Shown: positions 34,662-45,659, counted from the stretch's first letter. The stretch is DNA of 64,000 nt from Nemertoderma westbladi (GCA_032718475.1 JAUCBJ010008242.1:1-64000), one strand, 5' to 3'. The notes: generated by a model not told the origin, from the sequence alone. Program-made: numbers and translations.

Positions 34662-36437
34662 TTAAGAATGCTGTGCCGGCTTGTCAACAAAATTGCACCG
34701 CCACAACTCCCTATCACCCATGACATTTGCTAGATCATCCGCATCTTTAAGGCCAGTGTCCTTTAAGATGCGTCTCAAGAAAGTCATGGGCTGTCCACCA
34801 TGCTTATTCACTCCATGAGGCTGCCAAAGTACAAGATTATGCACTGGCTGGTCCTCACGGCGAAAGCAATGTCCTGCAAAGCGGAGGCGATTTTGTTCTA
34901 GTGTCAAGCTTGGGGGAACCAATGAGACACCTCCAATGTTATATAGTGTCTGGTTGGAGATGTGTGCATTGTACTTGACACAATGTACCCGGCGTAGCAT
35001 TCTTGTGAATGTGCCATCCAGAGATTTGGTGTCCTCAGCAGTTAGAGCCCAGCATGGACTCCCGTAGAGGAGTACTGGAACTACTGCTGCTCTGAATAAT
35101 CGGACCTTAAGTTTTCGATTAATTCTAGGTGACTTCCAAATCCTGGAAAGCCTATTCAAGGCTGCCCATGCCTTTCCCTTACGTATTCGAAGGTCCTCAC
35201 CTGACTTCCGGATCCATGATCCCAGGTAACAGAAGTCGTCCACATGCTCAAGCATACCATCCTTTGAGCTTATGCTCATCCGATCAGAGACTTGCTGAGG
35301 ACTTTCAAAGTTAACTGTCAGAATTTTGGTCTTTCTGGAGTTAATAAAAAGACCAACACTAGAAGCAGCATGTTCTAATGAGCTGAGGAGCCGCTGGGCT
35401 CCCTCTAATGATTCTGAGAGTACTCCTAAGTCATCAGCAAAGTCTAGATCAGTTAGGTACTTGGCAGGATTTCCTCGACTTCTGGAGCCAGTAGGTGGAG
35501 TTATCATCACCCCATCATCATTATGATGATCTAAGGACATGCGTAGAACATAGTCAACCACAATAATGAACAAGAATGGTGCAAGTGTGTCTCCTTGGAG
35601 GACGCCCCATAACACTTCAAATGGTTCTGTGTCACCATCAACAGTAGACACAAATGTTGTCGAACCATCGTATACTGATCTGATTGCTGCAATAATTTCA
35701 TCAGGAATCCCATATAATGAAAGTATGCTGAACATACGTGAGCGAGAGACTGAATCAAAGGCCTTGAAGAAGTCAACAAAGATAACAGCCAGATGCCTGT
35801 CTTTCTTTTTTGATAACTCTTCAATTATCCTTCTAAGTGCCAAAATGGGCTCCATGGTCCCACGACCTTTACGGAACCCATTCTGATTTCCACGTAGCAG
35901 TCTCTCAATGGGATCCCTGATGCGATTTAATAGAATTCTATTGTATAGTTTTGCAGCAATCGAGATCAATGAGATTCCCCGAAAAGAACCATAGAGTGTT
36001 AGGTTGCCCTTCTTGGGAACTGGCACCAACTTATTTGTTTTCATTTCTTGTGGGACTCTTGTTGTACGGTACATGTCTACTATGATGGGATAGATGAGCT
36101 TTAAACACTCAGGTATTTTAAAGACCTCAGGGGGAACACCATCTACTCCACTGGCACGATTGGTCTTAATGCTCTTTGCAGCAGCCTTCACTTCTGCAAA
36201 GGAGATATCGCCAATGGGAATATCTGGGAGTACAGACTCAGACACTTTTACTTCTATAAAGTTATCAGGCAATACCCTGTCATTATTGAGGAGCTTTTCA
36301 AAGTGGGCCTTCCAACCATTGAGGTGATTCAGCATTAACCTTGGTGGTTGGTTGGCTTTTCCGACAAGTAAGCAAATTGATCGATTTCCATGCCTGGGAT
36401 GATTGCCTGCTGTCGTCAGCATCATTGATGGCATCAA
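34662..36437 (-). pseudogene. LINE reverse transcriptase domain, frame 3
   Basis: About 590 residues. Motifs: ASGVDGVPPEVFK, SFRGISLISIAAKLYNRIL, QNGFRKGRGT, AVIFVDFFKAFDSV (catalytic Asp), GVLQGDTLAPFLFIIVVDY and LTDLDFADDLGVLSES (FADD). A C-terminal region with a W/G-rich segment typical of these LINEs follows (FAGHCFRREDQPVHNLVLW). The domain is open, but the element as a whole needs two frame corrections, so it is inactive as it stands. Confidence 0.9.
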
Positions 36438-37128
36438 CCTGTTGGTTTATTAGCTCCTGTAGATTAACAGAGTACTGCCTGTTCAGGGACCTAGATGCAG
36501 CTTTAACTGCATTCTTGGCCGCTGTAGTCTGTTTGAGTCGGGACTCTTTCTGCGCCTTATGAAGGTCATTTCGGCACTTCTGAATTTTGTTGTCAGTCCA
36601 GGGGGCCCTTTTCCTGTTTCGAGGGTATACAGGAACTGTTTCTGCAGCTGCTAACTTAACTGCTTCTGTAAAGGCAGTATAGCCCTCACAGTGATCTGCC
36701 GCCTCAGAGGCAAGAGCCTCATACCTGTTGCTCAGCTGTAGTGTGAAGCTGGATCTCACACTTGGCTGTTGCAACAGAGAGGACCAGTCATGCCGTGGCA
36801 AGGCAGATTTCGTTGTTCTGCTAGCACGCAGACTAAGTCTTACCTTGGCCACAATAAGGCGGTGATCACTGGAGAAGGGTCGAAGTGTAAATGCATTACA
36901 GTCTTGTATAGAGCTCCTGTATTTCCTACGAAACAGAATATGGTCTATCTGGGACTTGTGACCACTGGGTCCACTATGAGTCCATAGCTTTCCAGTTCGC
37001 TTCTTGAACTGGGTTCCAGCCGAAAACAATCCATTTTCCAGAGATAAAATCCTGAAGATGGACAGAATTTCGGTTAACACTATTGCTATAGACCCAGGGC
37101 GATGTAGGTGATTGATGCAGACTTGCAT
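36298..37128 (-). pseudogene. LINE endonuclease end and linker, frame 2
   Basis: Continues the protein after the first frameshift with SGHKSQIDHILFRRKYR and FSSDHRLIVAKVRLSLRA, the Asp-His end of the endonuclease, then a helical Lys/Arg-rich linker (WTDNKIQKCRNDLHKAQKES). It goes out of frame again near 36365, where the next frame picks up the sequence before the reverse transcriptase. Confidence 0.8.
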
Positions 37129-37879
37129 TAAAGTCTCCCAGGAATGTTAAGAATGCATGCTGATCCACTCCATCAGTTGCTGCTTGTAGATTGTGGTAGA
37201 AATTTTCCAACTCCTCTACAGGGGCAACACTAGTTGGAGAGTAGCACACAATCAGAACCACCTTAGGAAACTTCTTAGCCAGTCTTCCAGAACATGATAA
37301 GTGGCAACGGATGATGCGGTTAGAGATTTGGTCTATTTTGTCCAATGCTGCATGTGCAGTTGGATTCATCAATAGACCAATTCCACCATTGCCACTATCA
37401 TCTGCTGACGCGAGGGCGAGTCGCCAACCGCCCCCCATGTCCTTAATCAGAACCTCATCAGTCTGTCCAGTCTGCATTCGGTGCTCTTGAACACCCACTG
37501 CGCTAAGAGAAAGCTTATCTGCCAAGGCAGTCAGCTCACCTTGTCGCATTGGGGACCCGAGTGTTAGGGTGTTTACTGAGGCTAGTCTAGTGACTTGCCT
37601 CAGATTCACCAATGGCTTTGTTGGTCGGGGTGGAACATGAGAGTAGCCTCCAACTCCAGAATCCCTCTCCCCATCACAATCTGGCCTCCCTGGTGACCCA
37701 GGGTTTGGGCCAGAAAGGTCATCAGGAAAGGGACTCAAAGAATTGTTGGCTGCTCTCTCTCCAGTAGGGGGTGAGACAGGCAGCCGGTCAGGAGTTAACT
37801 GACGCCTGTGAGGCCGATTGTGTCCGGTAATTCCACTGGCCTCTAGTGGCCGGACCTCCGCATTGCTAATGTAATCCAT
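36974..37879 (-). pseudogene. LINE endonuclease domain, frame 1
   Basis: The frame begins at ATG 37879 (MDYISNAEVRPLEASGITGH) and carries endonuclease motifs VGVQEHRMQTG and GNGGIGLLMNP, a KVVLIVCYSP strand and LTFLGDFNAS, the catalytic GDFNA block. It is then lost to a frameshift between about 37128 and 36974; the remaining SSDHRLIV block lies in the next frame. The Pro/Gly-rich first 80 residues are not recognised. Likely a once-single ORF with APE endonuclease activity that nicks target DNA. Confidence 0.8.
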
Positions 37880-38374
37880 AGTGGGGGTTGGGGGGTGCTT
37901 TTTGCCGAGTCAGCTCTCGGGGCAAATACCACACCCTGGTTTGCCATTCCACAGGGTGGGTGTCGCAATGGAGTCAGATATGAGGCCCATCACCCATATC
38001 TACTCTGGCGTACATGACCCACCATTGGCTGTTGCAGCTCATCTGCTGGGTCATGCCCTGTACCCTTGCTGCCAGGTGCAGGTCGCAGTGAAGTGCCCTC
38101 AGAGTGGATATGAGAACACTCTAATCCTAACCAGCCATTGGTAGATCACCATCTGCCTGGTCAGGCCATATACCCCTGCAGCCAAGTATATGGGTCCTTA
38201 ATCCAGGACCAAGGGTGTCCTTATCCCAGAACGAAGGGGGTCCTAGTTACAGGACCAGATTTGCCCTAGTAAGAGGGTCTATGCAGCTACAGGTGGCACC
38301 TCCTTTATGCTGCATGGAGGTGGCAAGTTTTCTTGATCAATGACCTAGAATACCTGACCTGACCTATCATAGGC

Positions 38375-41300
38375 ACTCGAGCTCAGGTCAAGCGGGACCA
38401 AGAAGCAGCGGAACCTCAACAACCCGCGAGCCAAGAACTTACTTCTCAACGGCCCGATAGCTCCAGTAGTTCGGATACTGTTGAGCGGACGCCCGAACGC
38501 GGAGCGAAGATGGCGGATAAGGTTTATGATGAGCGGCCAACCTATGAAGAATCAACCGACGCCACTTCTTCTCAAGAAGAAAGCGAAGTGACAGCAGAGA
38601 AACCGCATAAGAGGGATGCTATTGACATCTATCTGTCAGACTATCAACGCTTTGTAGGGGACGAAGAGTTGAGGAGAAGGCTGGAGGGACTTAGCCCTAA
38701 TAGCGAAGGAACCAAGCTTGTGTTGGATGCCATCGATGTGGAAATGAGGGCTGCGAACCAGGCTAAATTTGATGAACAACTCCGCATCACACGAGTCCAA
38801 GAAGAACAAGTCAAGAAAAAACGTATAGAAGACAGAAAGAAAGCAGCAGTAGCAGCAGCCGAAATGGAAAGGAAAGCGGCAGCGGCAGCGGCAGAGGCAG
38901 AGGCAGAAGCGAAAAGAAAGGCAGCCGAAATGGAAAGAAAAGCGGCAGCGGCAGCGGTAGAGGCAGAAGCGAAAAGAAAGGCAGCAGAAAGGAAAAGAAA
39001 GGCGGACGTGGCAGTGGCAGAAGCAGAACGTAGAGCGGCGGAAGAAATCACCCAATTAGAATTGGAAAACATTCAGGAGAATCAAGACTGCATAAATAAA
39101 CAGTTAACAGCTAGTAATATGCAGATGATGAATCGATCTACTCCCAAAAGACAGGGATATACATCATCTGAGGAAGGCGATACCACCGATACTGAAGGCA
39201 AAGGAAATAGATCTCGTCTAAGCAGACGTAAAAGAACATTCCACCGTCAGAAATTGCCTGATTTGCCTCCAGCTGTTAGAAGGCAACTAAATAATACCAA
39301 CTTAGGTAGTACAGAGCCCACAGACCAAATAATTAAAATAGAAAGACTCCCTACTATAGTAGATGAGCCTGAAATAATTAGGCCTGTTCTTGAAATCACC
39401 CCTTCGGTGATAGACACACCTGTGCTCCCTGAAACTACCTCTAAATCCCCTCTGCATAGCACTAAGCTACCTGTGCCCACTAGAACTGCCCAGGAGACAG
39501 TTCAGGTCCTGGACCCCGAGCGAAATATTCATGATTTGTCGCCCGTTGTCCCTCGTCCGCCCGCTACAACGTTGGCGACTCCCGCTTCGGCGGTCGAATG
39601 GGTGGACGAGAGACGGCGGGGGATGGATCTCCTGCTCGGGCAGATGCAGGAGACTGTTCAGCAATTCAAGGGCACAGTAAGGGAAAGTAGGCTAGAGTTG
39701 CAAGAAGTGCAGCAAAGTATCGCGCTAGAACGCGATAAATTTGTAAATACACAAAGGGGTATACCACCACCCTCGGTAACAATGTGTCAACCTGTTAGGT
39801 CTGAAGTATCCCATGCGCAAGGTGTGGAGCCTACACGCATCTATACTGCTAGCGAAGTAGAAACTCCTATAGTAAACCCTATTAAGGGTAATTATAAACC
39901 TGTTGATAATGATATCTCATCTAGACTTGATAATAATCCGAGAAACTTATATACCGATAATTCTCTATTCAATAACACGATGGCCCAAGAAAGTTTTACG
40001 CGTCAAATGGCTAGAACCGAAGCCCGGCAAGCGGTGAAGGTGGGAGAGATCGTCAAGTTCAATGGAGATGAGATGAAATGGTTACCTTTTAATGAATATT
40101 ACAAAGATAACATACAGAACTCTGTACTATCTAATGGAGAGAAACTTAGATTCCTCATCGAGTGCTTGGAAGGATCTCCCAAGTTAATGGCGTTAAGGTT
40201 TATTGGACATCCAGACGGATTAAGACAAGTTTGGGATACACTAAACATCAGGTATGGTAATAGGAATAACATAGCTGGGTATTTGTATGCAAAGTTGGTA
40301 GCGCCCCGAAAGTTTATTAGCAGCGGGATTATAGAGTTTTCCGATGAAATTCAGGAGATCTGCAGACAATTAGATTGGCTAGGTAAGTCTCATGAGTATC
40401 AGAGTGCTATGGTTATTAGAGCAGTGGCTTCTACTTTACCGAAGGGTGGAGTAGGTACACGCTGGGACAAGAAAGTGTTATACATGATGGAACAACAACA
40501 ACGAGACCCTACCATGGCTGATCTCATGTCATTCTTGGATAGTGAGGTGAAATTACAGCTCATAAAGCAGTCCAGAGAGAAGACAGCGGAAAGTAAGGTA
40601 AGTGAGAAACCCGTTTCTTGGAGAAGGGTAACACCAGTATGTTATACCGACGACGGTGAAAGCCAAACCTCTCAAGGAGAGGACAGCGGGAAAGACACTG
40701 ACAGGTCTTATTATGTCAATAAAATGCCTAAAGATCAGGTAAGTAAATCCAAGTCTCGACCCAATGACAGAAGGGAACCGGTACAAAAAACCCCTCCTAC
40801 GTCTCCTAAAAGAATTCAGGTGAGAAAGCCCGAGGAAAGAACAAGTGTGCACCACATAGCACAGGTTAAAGTAAGTAACATCAAGCCGAAATGTGTGCTG
40901 TGCGACGGGCCCCACCGTTTAAATGCGTGTGATAAATTCCTGAGGAAATCACTAAAGGATAGACGTGAAGTCATGTGGGATAAGCGGTTGTGTTATAATT
41001 GCCTCAGACGAGGACACCAACGGCGAACCTGTTACTCCGACGCAAGGTGTGCAAAGTGCGGCGCAAAACATCATATCTTGTTGCACACGGAATTCGAACG
41101 AAACAGCCCGAGTCAGGTAAGTGAGTCCGAACTACATGTCCAATTCAGTGATGTGAACGACACTGATCAATCTGAGATGGAAGGATTCTATACGGACGAG
41201 TTCTCCGACCAAAACGAATCCTGTTACCTAATAAACACCACCGCAGTGTATCGAGCACTCGTGCATGAGAAAGACACAGACAGCGACCTTACCTTAACTA

Positions 41301-41740
41301 CTTCTGATCAACAACCATCTTGGAAAACGCCAACTTCCAATATAGGAATCCGAGAATTTCCTGTAGTCCAGTTACGGGTCCACGGACCTCAGAAGAGCTA
41401 TATAGTGAATGCCCTCCTGGACTCCGGTAGCACAGGAACATTCATCGATAAAGAACTAGCCGAAGACATCTTTGCTGGACAACCCAAGTTCCGAACCAAG
41501 CTAAACATGTCAGGGATCATGCAGGTTTGGAAATCTGCTGTGGCTGCCGACTATTATATAGGTGAGTTGTCCACTCCACAGGATAAACTAGGAGAACGCA
41601 GTATAAGGTCAGTCAAAATGGCGGCAATAAAGAACTTCGCTACCACCCAATTGGAACCTTATAATTGGGACGAAGATGATCATGCCCAACAACTTAACAT
41701 CCCTAGATTCGACACCGATTATCCTGGAGTACAAATATAA
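38375..41740 (+). CDS. BEL/Pao gag and protease
   Basis: The main part of the gag-pro frame, open from the LINE junction at 38375 (first internal Met MADKVYDE at 38510) to TAA at 41738. Order: acidic/Ser-rich N-terminus; a long Ala/Glu/Lys/Arg coiled coil (about residues 90-190 from Met 38510); a DUF1759-type capsid segment with VKFNGDEMKWLPFNEYY and LEGSPKLMALRFIG (about 515-680); zinc knuckles CVLCDGPHRLNAC and CYNCLRRGHQRRTC (about 793-845); and an aspartic protease with ALLDSGSTGTFID (about 967). Family roles are particle assembly, RNA packaging and maturation. The TAA falls inside what should be continuous protease-polymerase sequence; the same frame resumes directly after it. Confidence 0.9.
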   Translation, partial: TRAQVKRDQEAAEPQQPASQELTSQRPDSSSSSDTVERTPERGAKMADKVYDERPTYEESTDATSSQEESEVTAEKPHKRDAIDIYLSDYQRFVGDEELRRRLEGLSPNSEGTKLVLDAIDVEMRAANQAKFDEQLRITRVQEEQVKKKRIEDRKKAAVAAAEMERKAAAAAAEAEAEAKRKAAEMERKAAAAAVEAEAKRKAAERKRKADVAVAEAERRAAEEITQLELENIQENQDCINKQLTASNMQMMNRSTPKRQGYTSSEEGDTTDTEGKGNRSRLSRRKRTFHRQKLPDLPPAVRRQLNNTNLGSTEPTDQIIKIERLPTIVDEPEIIRPVLEITPSVIDTPVLPETTSKSPLHSTKLPVPTRTAQETVQVLDPERNIHDLSPVVPRPPATTLATPASAVEWVDERRRGMDLLLGQMQETVQQFKGTVRESRLELQEVQQSIALERDKFVNTQRGIPPPSVTMCQPVRSEVSHAQGVEPTRIYTASEVETPIVNPIKGNYKPVDNDISSRLDNNPRNLYTDNSLFNNTMAQESFTRQMARTEARQAVKVGEIVKFNGDEMKWLPFNEYYKDNIQNSVLSNGEKLRFLIECLEGSPKLMALRFIGHPDGLRQVWDTLNIRYGNRNNIAGYLYAKLVAPRKFISSGIIEFSDEIQEICRQLDWLGKSHEYQSAMVIRAVASTLPKGGVGTRWDKKVLYMMEQQQRDPTMADLMSFLDSEVKLQLIKQSREKTAESKVSEKPVSWRRVTPVCYTDDGESQTSQGEDSGKDTDRSYYVNKMPKDQVSKSKSRPNDRREPVQKTPPTSPKRIQVRKPEERTSVHHIAQVKVSNIKPKCVLCDGPHRLNACDKFLRKSLKDRREVMWDKRLCYNCLRRGHQRRTCYSDARCAKCGAKHHILLHTEFERNSPSQVSESELHVQFSDVNDTDQSEMEGFYTDEFSDQNESCYLINTTAVYRALVHEKDTDSDLTLTTSDQQPSWKTPTSNIGIREFPVVQLRVHGPQKSYIVNALLDSGSTGTFIDKELAEDIFAGQPKFRTKLNMSGIMQVWKSAVAADYYIGELSTPQDKLGERSIRSVKMAAIKNFATTQLEPYNWDEDDHAQQLNIPRFDTDYPGVQI

Positions 41741-42631
41741 ATCGGTCAAAACGCGCATGAGGCACTGGAGACATTGGAGAAACGACCTGTTCAACCGCAA
41801 CCACTTCAGACCTATGCGGTAAGAACTAGAGTAGGTTGGTACCTTACTGGACCTTCCCGTAGAACGCTCAGGGAAAGATTGCTTCAAGATCGCGTCTGCC
41901 AGGTGAGTGAATGGGAAGATGATACTAGTGAGGGAGACGACCCAACTGAGGGAACACCATACTCCTCAGATAATGACGATATTAGCTCCAATGTAGATCA
42001 ATGGAGATATTGCCCCAAGAAGTTTAATCCAACTGACATCGCTTCCAGAGGAGCAACTCCTCAAGAACTGACAGATACTACAGACCTGTTAGGTGAACCC
42101 GACTTCCTGAGTAAGGAGGATGAATGGCCTCCCCATCTTACTCCGGCTGAGATTAGACAAGCCAAGGGAGCGGAGAAAGTCAAACCTAAAACCCGGACGG
42201 GTGGATCGGAGTTATTTGAACCCGGGATAGATCTGTCGGTATTATATATTGCCAGGGACGACGCCGTGGATCTGGACCTCCCCACCGCGAGTGGATCCTT
42301 CATGAAGATCAGAGAGAGCGATTGGAGCTCTGGAACATCAGACGTCTCGCAGGGACTCTCACCTCTCCTGCAGGGAGCGACGGACCACTATAGCTCCTGG
42401 AATCGGCTTTGTAAGGCCGTCGTGTACTTAGAGCGATGTTTCTATCGTCACTATTCCAGGACAAAGAGGAAACCTGGAATTGTATTCGGGATGCAGCGAC
42501 TCAATCACCCAGTCGGTCGTTTGTGTTTACCGGAAGGGAATGGAGGACTCTCCGGAAACTGTGGAAGGCAAGATTCTCTTCCCACGACCACCTCCCTAAT
42601 CCTTCAAACATCTAGGGACTCCATAACGTAA
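41741..42631 (+). pseudogene. BEL/Pao pol remnant, RT and integrase core deleted
   Basis: Continues in the gag-pro frame immediately after the stop at 41738-41740, so a single base change could explain the stop. It starts with the conserved protease-to-RT linker (TRVGWYLTGPS) but then jumps, near 41985-42005, to WRYCPKKFNPTDIASRG, the post-RNase H block of BEL elements. The whole reverse transcriptase (no catalytic Asp pair) and RNase H are absent. A YSSWNRLCKAVVYLERC segment, part of the BEL pre-integrase region, follows and the frame ends at 42629-42631 without an integrase DDE core. This is an internally deleted element that would depend on enzymes from an intact relative. Confidence 0.85.
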
Positions 42632-44290
42632 CAACATATGGAGGGGGTGTGTGACTCTATTATTTTATATTATTTTATTATTTTATATTTATGTATGTAT
42701 TACTATGTAATTTTATTATAATCGTTTTATTTAATTTTATTTAGTAGAATATTATTTAGCGATTATTTAGTAGAATAGTGCAATATATTCGTGTTTATTG
42801 CGTACGTAATTACGTATATATTATATTTAGTGCGACGGCGAGAAATAATTCTTTTCCTCTCTTCCTTACTGTCCGTATTACATTACAAATACGTAACTAC
42901 AGTAAGATGAAATGTCCGTACTTATTAAAGTACAATAAAGCCACTACTATATTCAAGTATTATTGGTAGGCAGAGTATTAGGAATGCACAGTTCAGATCC
43001 TCGTGTCTCGGCTAAACCAAGCTCTGGGTAGACCTTGGAAACGACTTGCCTCTTCACACTGACATTGCTTCGTGCGATATTGCTCTCATACCGTATATTA
43101 AATAATACATATAGTAGCGTGATGTCCCTTTAACAGTAGCGTACAACGCAAATTAATCTGTTAAACCCTTTGACCATCTGTAATTCTAGTCGATTAAGAT
43201 ATCGCGGCACCCACCGATATACTTGAAAGACAAATTTTAGAATCAGTGGTTAACGTCCCCAGACAAGTTCTGGAATAAATCGGTGCCCATCTCAAATATT
43301 AATTATTTAATATTTGCAAATCTAATAAATCAAAATCTGTAAAATTCAGATCCTTCAACAATTCTAGTCAATTAAGATATCGTAGCATTTACCGATATTC
43401 TTAAAAGGACAATTTTCATAGAATTAAGGATCTTGTGTCCCCAGACATGTTCTAGAATCAAAATATGTCAATTTAATTATCAAATAATAAAATTTCAGGG
43501 AATAAATTTAAATTCATGCCTTTTAATGAATTTAATAAATTGCCATTTTTACGCAATTTATAACATTCCCAAAATTCCATTAATTAATAGATCAAGGGAG
43601 CGGAGATTTATCTTATTATGCGTATGAGTGTGCGAAAGTCTCCCAAACATAGTCAATAGCCGATAAAATTCATAAAGCCATGTATAAAACAGGACATTGA
43701 CCATTAAAGAATTACTATTAAATAACATCCCAGATCTGTATGCATTGGAATTACCCTAATTCTACCGCTAGCTTTACATAATGTCACCATAGCAACAACC
43801 ACGCTAGAATTAGAATTGAGTTAAAAGAACAATAGAAAGCTTGTCCCATTGAATAGCATAGGGAATAAATAGCGCACTGCTAGTATCCAAGGATACATAA
43901 TAATACAGTGACATTCTGGAAGGCATTGACTAACGGACAAATGGCCCGAGTGTGTGTAATTTGTGACAAGTTGTGTGTGTGGTATTTGTGAGTTTATAGG
44001 CGAATGTTACTACTAAGGTGTGTTTACAGTAGCGAGTCGCAATTGTGAAAGTAACCCTAACTCTCCAGTAAGAACCTGAGGTGTATCTAAGCCTTTGGGA
44101 CGGACAGTCGAGTGACTTGTGCCGGTTGTCGTTGTCGTTGTGCGGCTACGTCGTTGGCGAAAGTACAGCGGCGACGACACATCGGCGCTGAGGATCTCGC
44201 ACTGTCCGGGGGCTAATTGGGGTAGGCAGCGACGCTCGCTAGCCTAAATATAAACTCCTTATAATATGGATAAACTCATATATAGCAGAT
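42632..44290. other. BEL 3' region, non-coding
   Basis: Starts with the purine-rich GGAGGGGGTGTGTGACTC, which looks like a polypurine tract plus LTR start but has no matching partner upstream. Very AT-rich to about 43120. A diverged tandem duplication of about 178 bp follows (AATTCTAGTCGATTAAGATA at 43182 and a near match at 43360). GC-richer from 43930 to 44230. Confidence 0.5.
43150..43500. repeat. Diverged 178 bp tandem duplication
   Basis: Two units sharing AATTCTAGTC(G/A)ATTAAGATATCG, then ACCGATAT, then GTCCCCAGACA(A/T)GTTCT. Older than the LTR pair, judging by divergence. Confidence 0.7.
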
Positions 44291-44587
44291 ATGACGGAGT
44301 TGATAGAAGATGGTCTTGGTATCGGGGAGCGATATACTCTACTTTTACAAGCGTTTGTTGATAGCTTAATACGCGGCGACGTTAGTCCAACTGCTGCGGA
44401 GGACGATGGTCGTTATATCGAACCGACAATGTCCCAAGTGCAGCTCTCGCGAGAGTTGGACTATAGAAAATTCGCTGCTCGATATACGCAGCGTAATGGT
44501 ACGTATATGGGCTTCTTAACTACTGGTCATTCTATCGATTTACACGATACGGACTATGTCGAACATATCCTACCCAGAGGAGTCTAA
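44291..44587 (+). CDS. Unidentified ORF a in BEL 3' region
   Basis: 98 codons from ATG 44291 (MTELIEDGLGIGERYTLLLQ) to TAA. Mildly acidic, no signal peptide, membrane segment or known motif. It lies downstream of the pol remnant, where some BEL elements have additional genes such as env, but nothing here suggests an envelope. ATATAGCAG just before the ATG could be a splice acceptor. Length alone would allow a chance ORF; its balanced composition in an AT-rich region is the main argument for it. Confidence 0.35.
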   Translation: MTELIEDGLGIGERYTLLLQAFVDSLIRGDVSPTAAEDDGRYIEPTMSQVQLSRELDYRKFAARYTQRNGTYMGFLTTGHSIDLHDTDYVEHILPRGV

Positions 44588-44831
44588 ACGATAAACCAAA
44601 ATTCTAATGCGAAAATCCTATTCGAAATCGACTCGAAAGAAAAGACATTAAAGAAACAAATAAACGCGGTAACTCCAACATATATTTGGAATTCTTGATA
44701 GAAGCATTGTAACAACAAATAAATATCACCCGCGTTTCCCCTTCAAGACGTGCGTCTTTGGTATTATTACGATAAATGCCCTAGACCCAACTAATAAACG
44801 GAAAGACATAAACATCCACGGAAACCGAAAC

Positions 44832-45137
44832 TTGTTTGACGTATCACCTATGCTCACTCGGCTCGAACGATCCTGGAGTAAACCTACGATCAGAGTCCTG
44901 GAATACTCGATCAGACCTCCTCATTCCCTGGTGAAACCCCAGGCTCTTGATCCTATTAGTATGACGGATCCTCCCGAGCTGTACTCACCGTTCAGAGATC
45001 CAGTGTTATCCGAACCGTTAGTCGGTAGCACTCCGGTTATGGGCTCCCTAAATATCCGCCCGTCTTACCTAGCCGGATTGGGGCACGGACACCTGATATC
45101 GCCATTCAACCGTATAATCGTAATCGTCCCCGTTTAA
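44832..45137 (+). CDS. Unidentified ORF b in BEL 3' region
   Basis: 101 codons (44832-45137; first residues MFDVSPMLTRLERSWSKPTI), Pro/Leu-rich. The displayed start is not an ATG (TTG); internal ATGs follow. No family recognised. The 240 bp between ORF a and ORF b are full of stops, so if they were once one gene it is badly decayed. Confidence 0.3.
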   Translation: MFDVSPMLTRLERSWSKPTIRVLEYSIRPPHSLVKPQALDPISMTDPPELYSPFRDPVLSEPLVGSTPVMGSLNIRPSYLAGLGHGHLISPFNRIIVIVPV

Positions 45138-45374
45138 CACGATACAACCCGTCATCAAGGTGGAGGAGAACGTTGTGCGAAACGAATTAAACGCTATTCT
45201 ACAAAGATCAAAAGGAAACCTGCGTTTGTTCAGATAAACGTAAGTTATAACAGTAAGTCCAATCGATAAACGAATTGGCCTTATCTCAGTTCGATTGGGA
45301 AATCTCGAATCTCTAAGAAGATATCAAGCTTAGAAAACCCTATTCTCTGCGAGAGTTTTGGACGAACGTGTCCC

Positions 45375-45581
45375 ATGACAAGCGGAGGAAAATCAGCTCG
45401 AGGAGAAGCATATCGAAATGGACGAGACACCGACCGTAAACCCAAACCTTCTAATGCAATTGTATTGCACCCTTTACCCAGGAGTTATAGCCTTTCTAGT
45501 AAAGTGGCTCGCCCCAAAGAGAAAAGGACTCTTGCTGGCCTCGGGAAACTGCGTGAACGCCGTCCGCGCAAGAAAAACTAA
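45375..45581 (+). CDS. Unidentified basic ORF c in BEL 3' region
   Basis: 68 codons from ATG, strongly basic, with SARGEAYRNGRDTDRKPKP and a C-terminal RPKEKRTLAGLGKLRERRP stretch followed by RKKN. An Arg/Lys-rich tail could bind nucleic acid or act as a nuclear-localisation signal, but this is only composition. A second frame (45418-45711) overlaps it and runs into the LTR; I regard that as a shadow. Confidence 0.3.
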   Translation: MTSGGKSARGEAYRNGRDTDRKPKPSNAIVLHPLPRSYSLSSKVARPKEKRTLAGLGKLRERRPRKKN

Positions 45582-45659
45582 CTGTTTAGAGTATCTTTAT
45601 GTTTTAGAAACTGTGATTTTTATATTTTATAGACTGAAAATCCCATTTTCTGGGAGCGG

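Larger units (their letters stand above)
34624..38363 (-). mobile_element. Second LINE (APE-type), nested in BEL gag
   Basis: 3.74 kb on the minus strand, flanked by the exact 11 bp duplication CTATCATAGGC (34613-34623 and 38364-38374). It encodes an AP-like endonuclease and a reverse transcriptase split over three frames. The 5' part (about 37880-38363) is non-coding with internally repetitive words (GGGTCATGCCCTGTACCC, GGTCAGGCCATATACCCC). The clade is not certain: RTE- or CR1-related; the motif GVLQGDTLAPFLF separates it clearly from the LINE at 28-32 kb. Confidence 0.9.
44588..45659. other. BEL 3' end, remainder
   Basis: Apart from ORFs b and c, no feature. Several CGATAAA words. Ends TTTTCTGGGAGCGG directly before the 3' LTR. 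Confidence 0.4.

Noticed and set aside
35129-38144. Plus-strand frames over the second LINE
   Set aside because: Antisense shadows of the LINE coding region or non-coding 5' region.
38636-39072. Minus-strand Ser/Ala- and Cys/Arg-rich frames
   Set aside because: Complement of the Ala/Glu/Lys coiled coil in gag.
42640-43130. GGAGGGGGTGTGTGACTC as polypurine tract plus start of another 3' LTR
   Set aside because: No matching 5' LTR copy upstream in the window; the outer 1.19 kb repeats already serve as LTRs. It could be a solo remnant, unproven.
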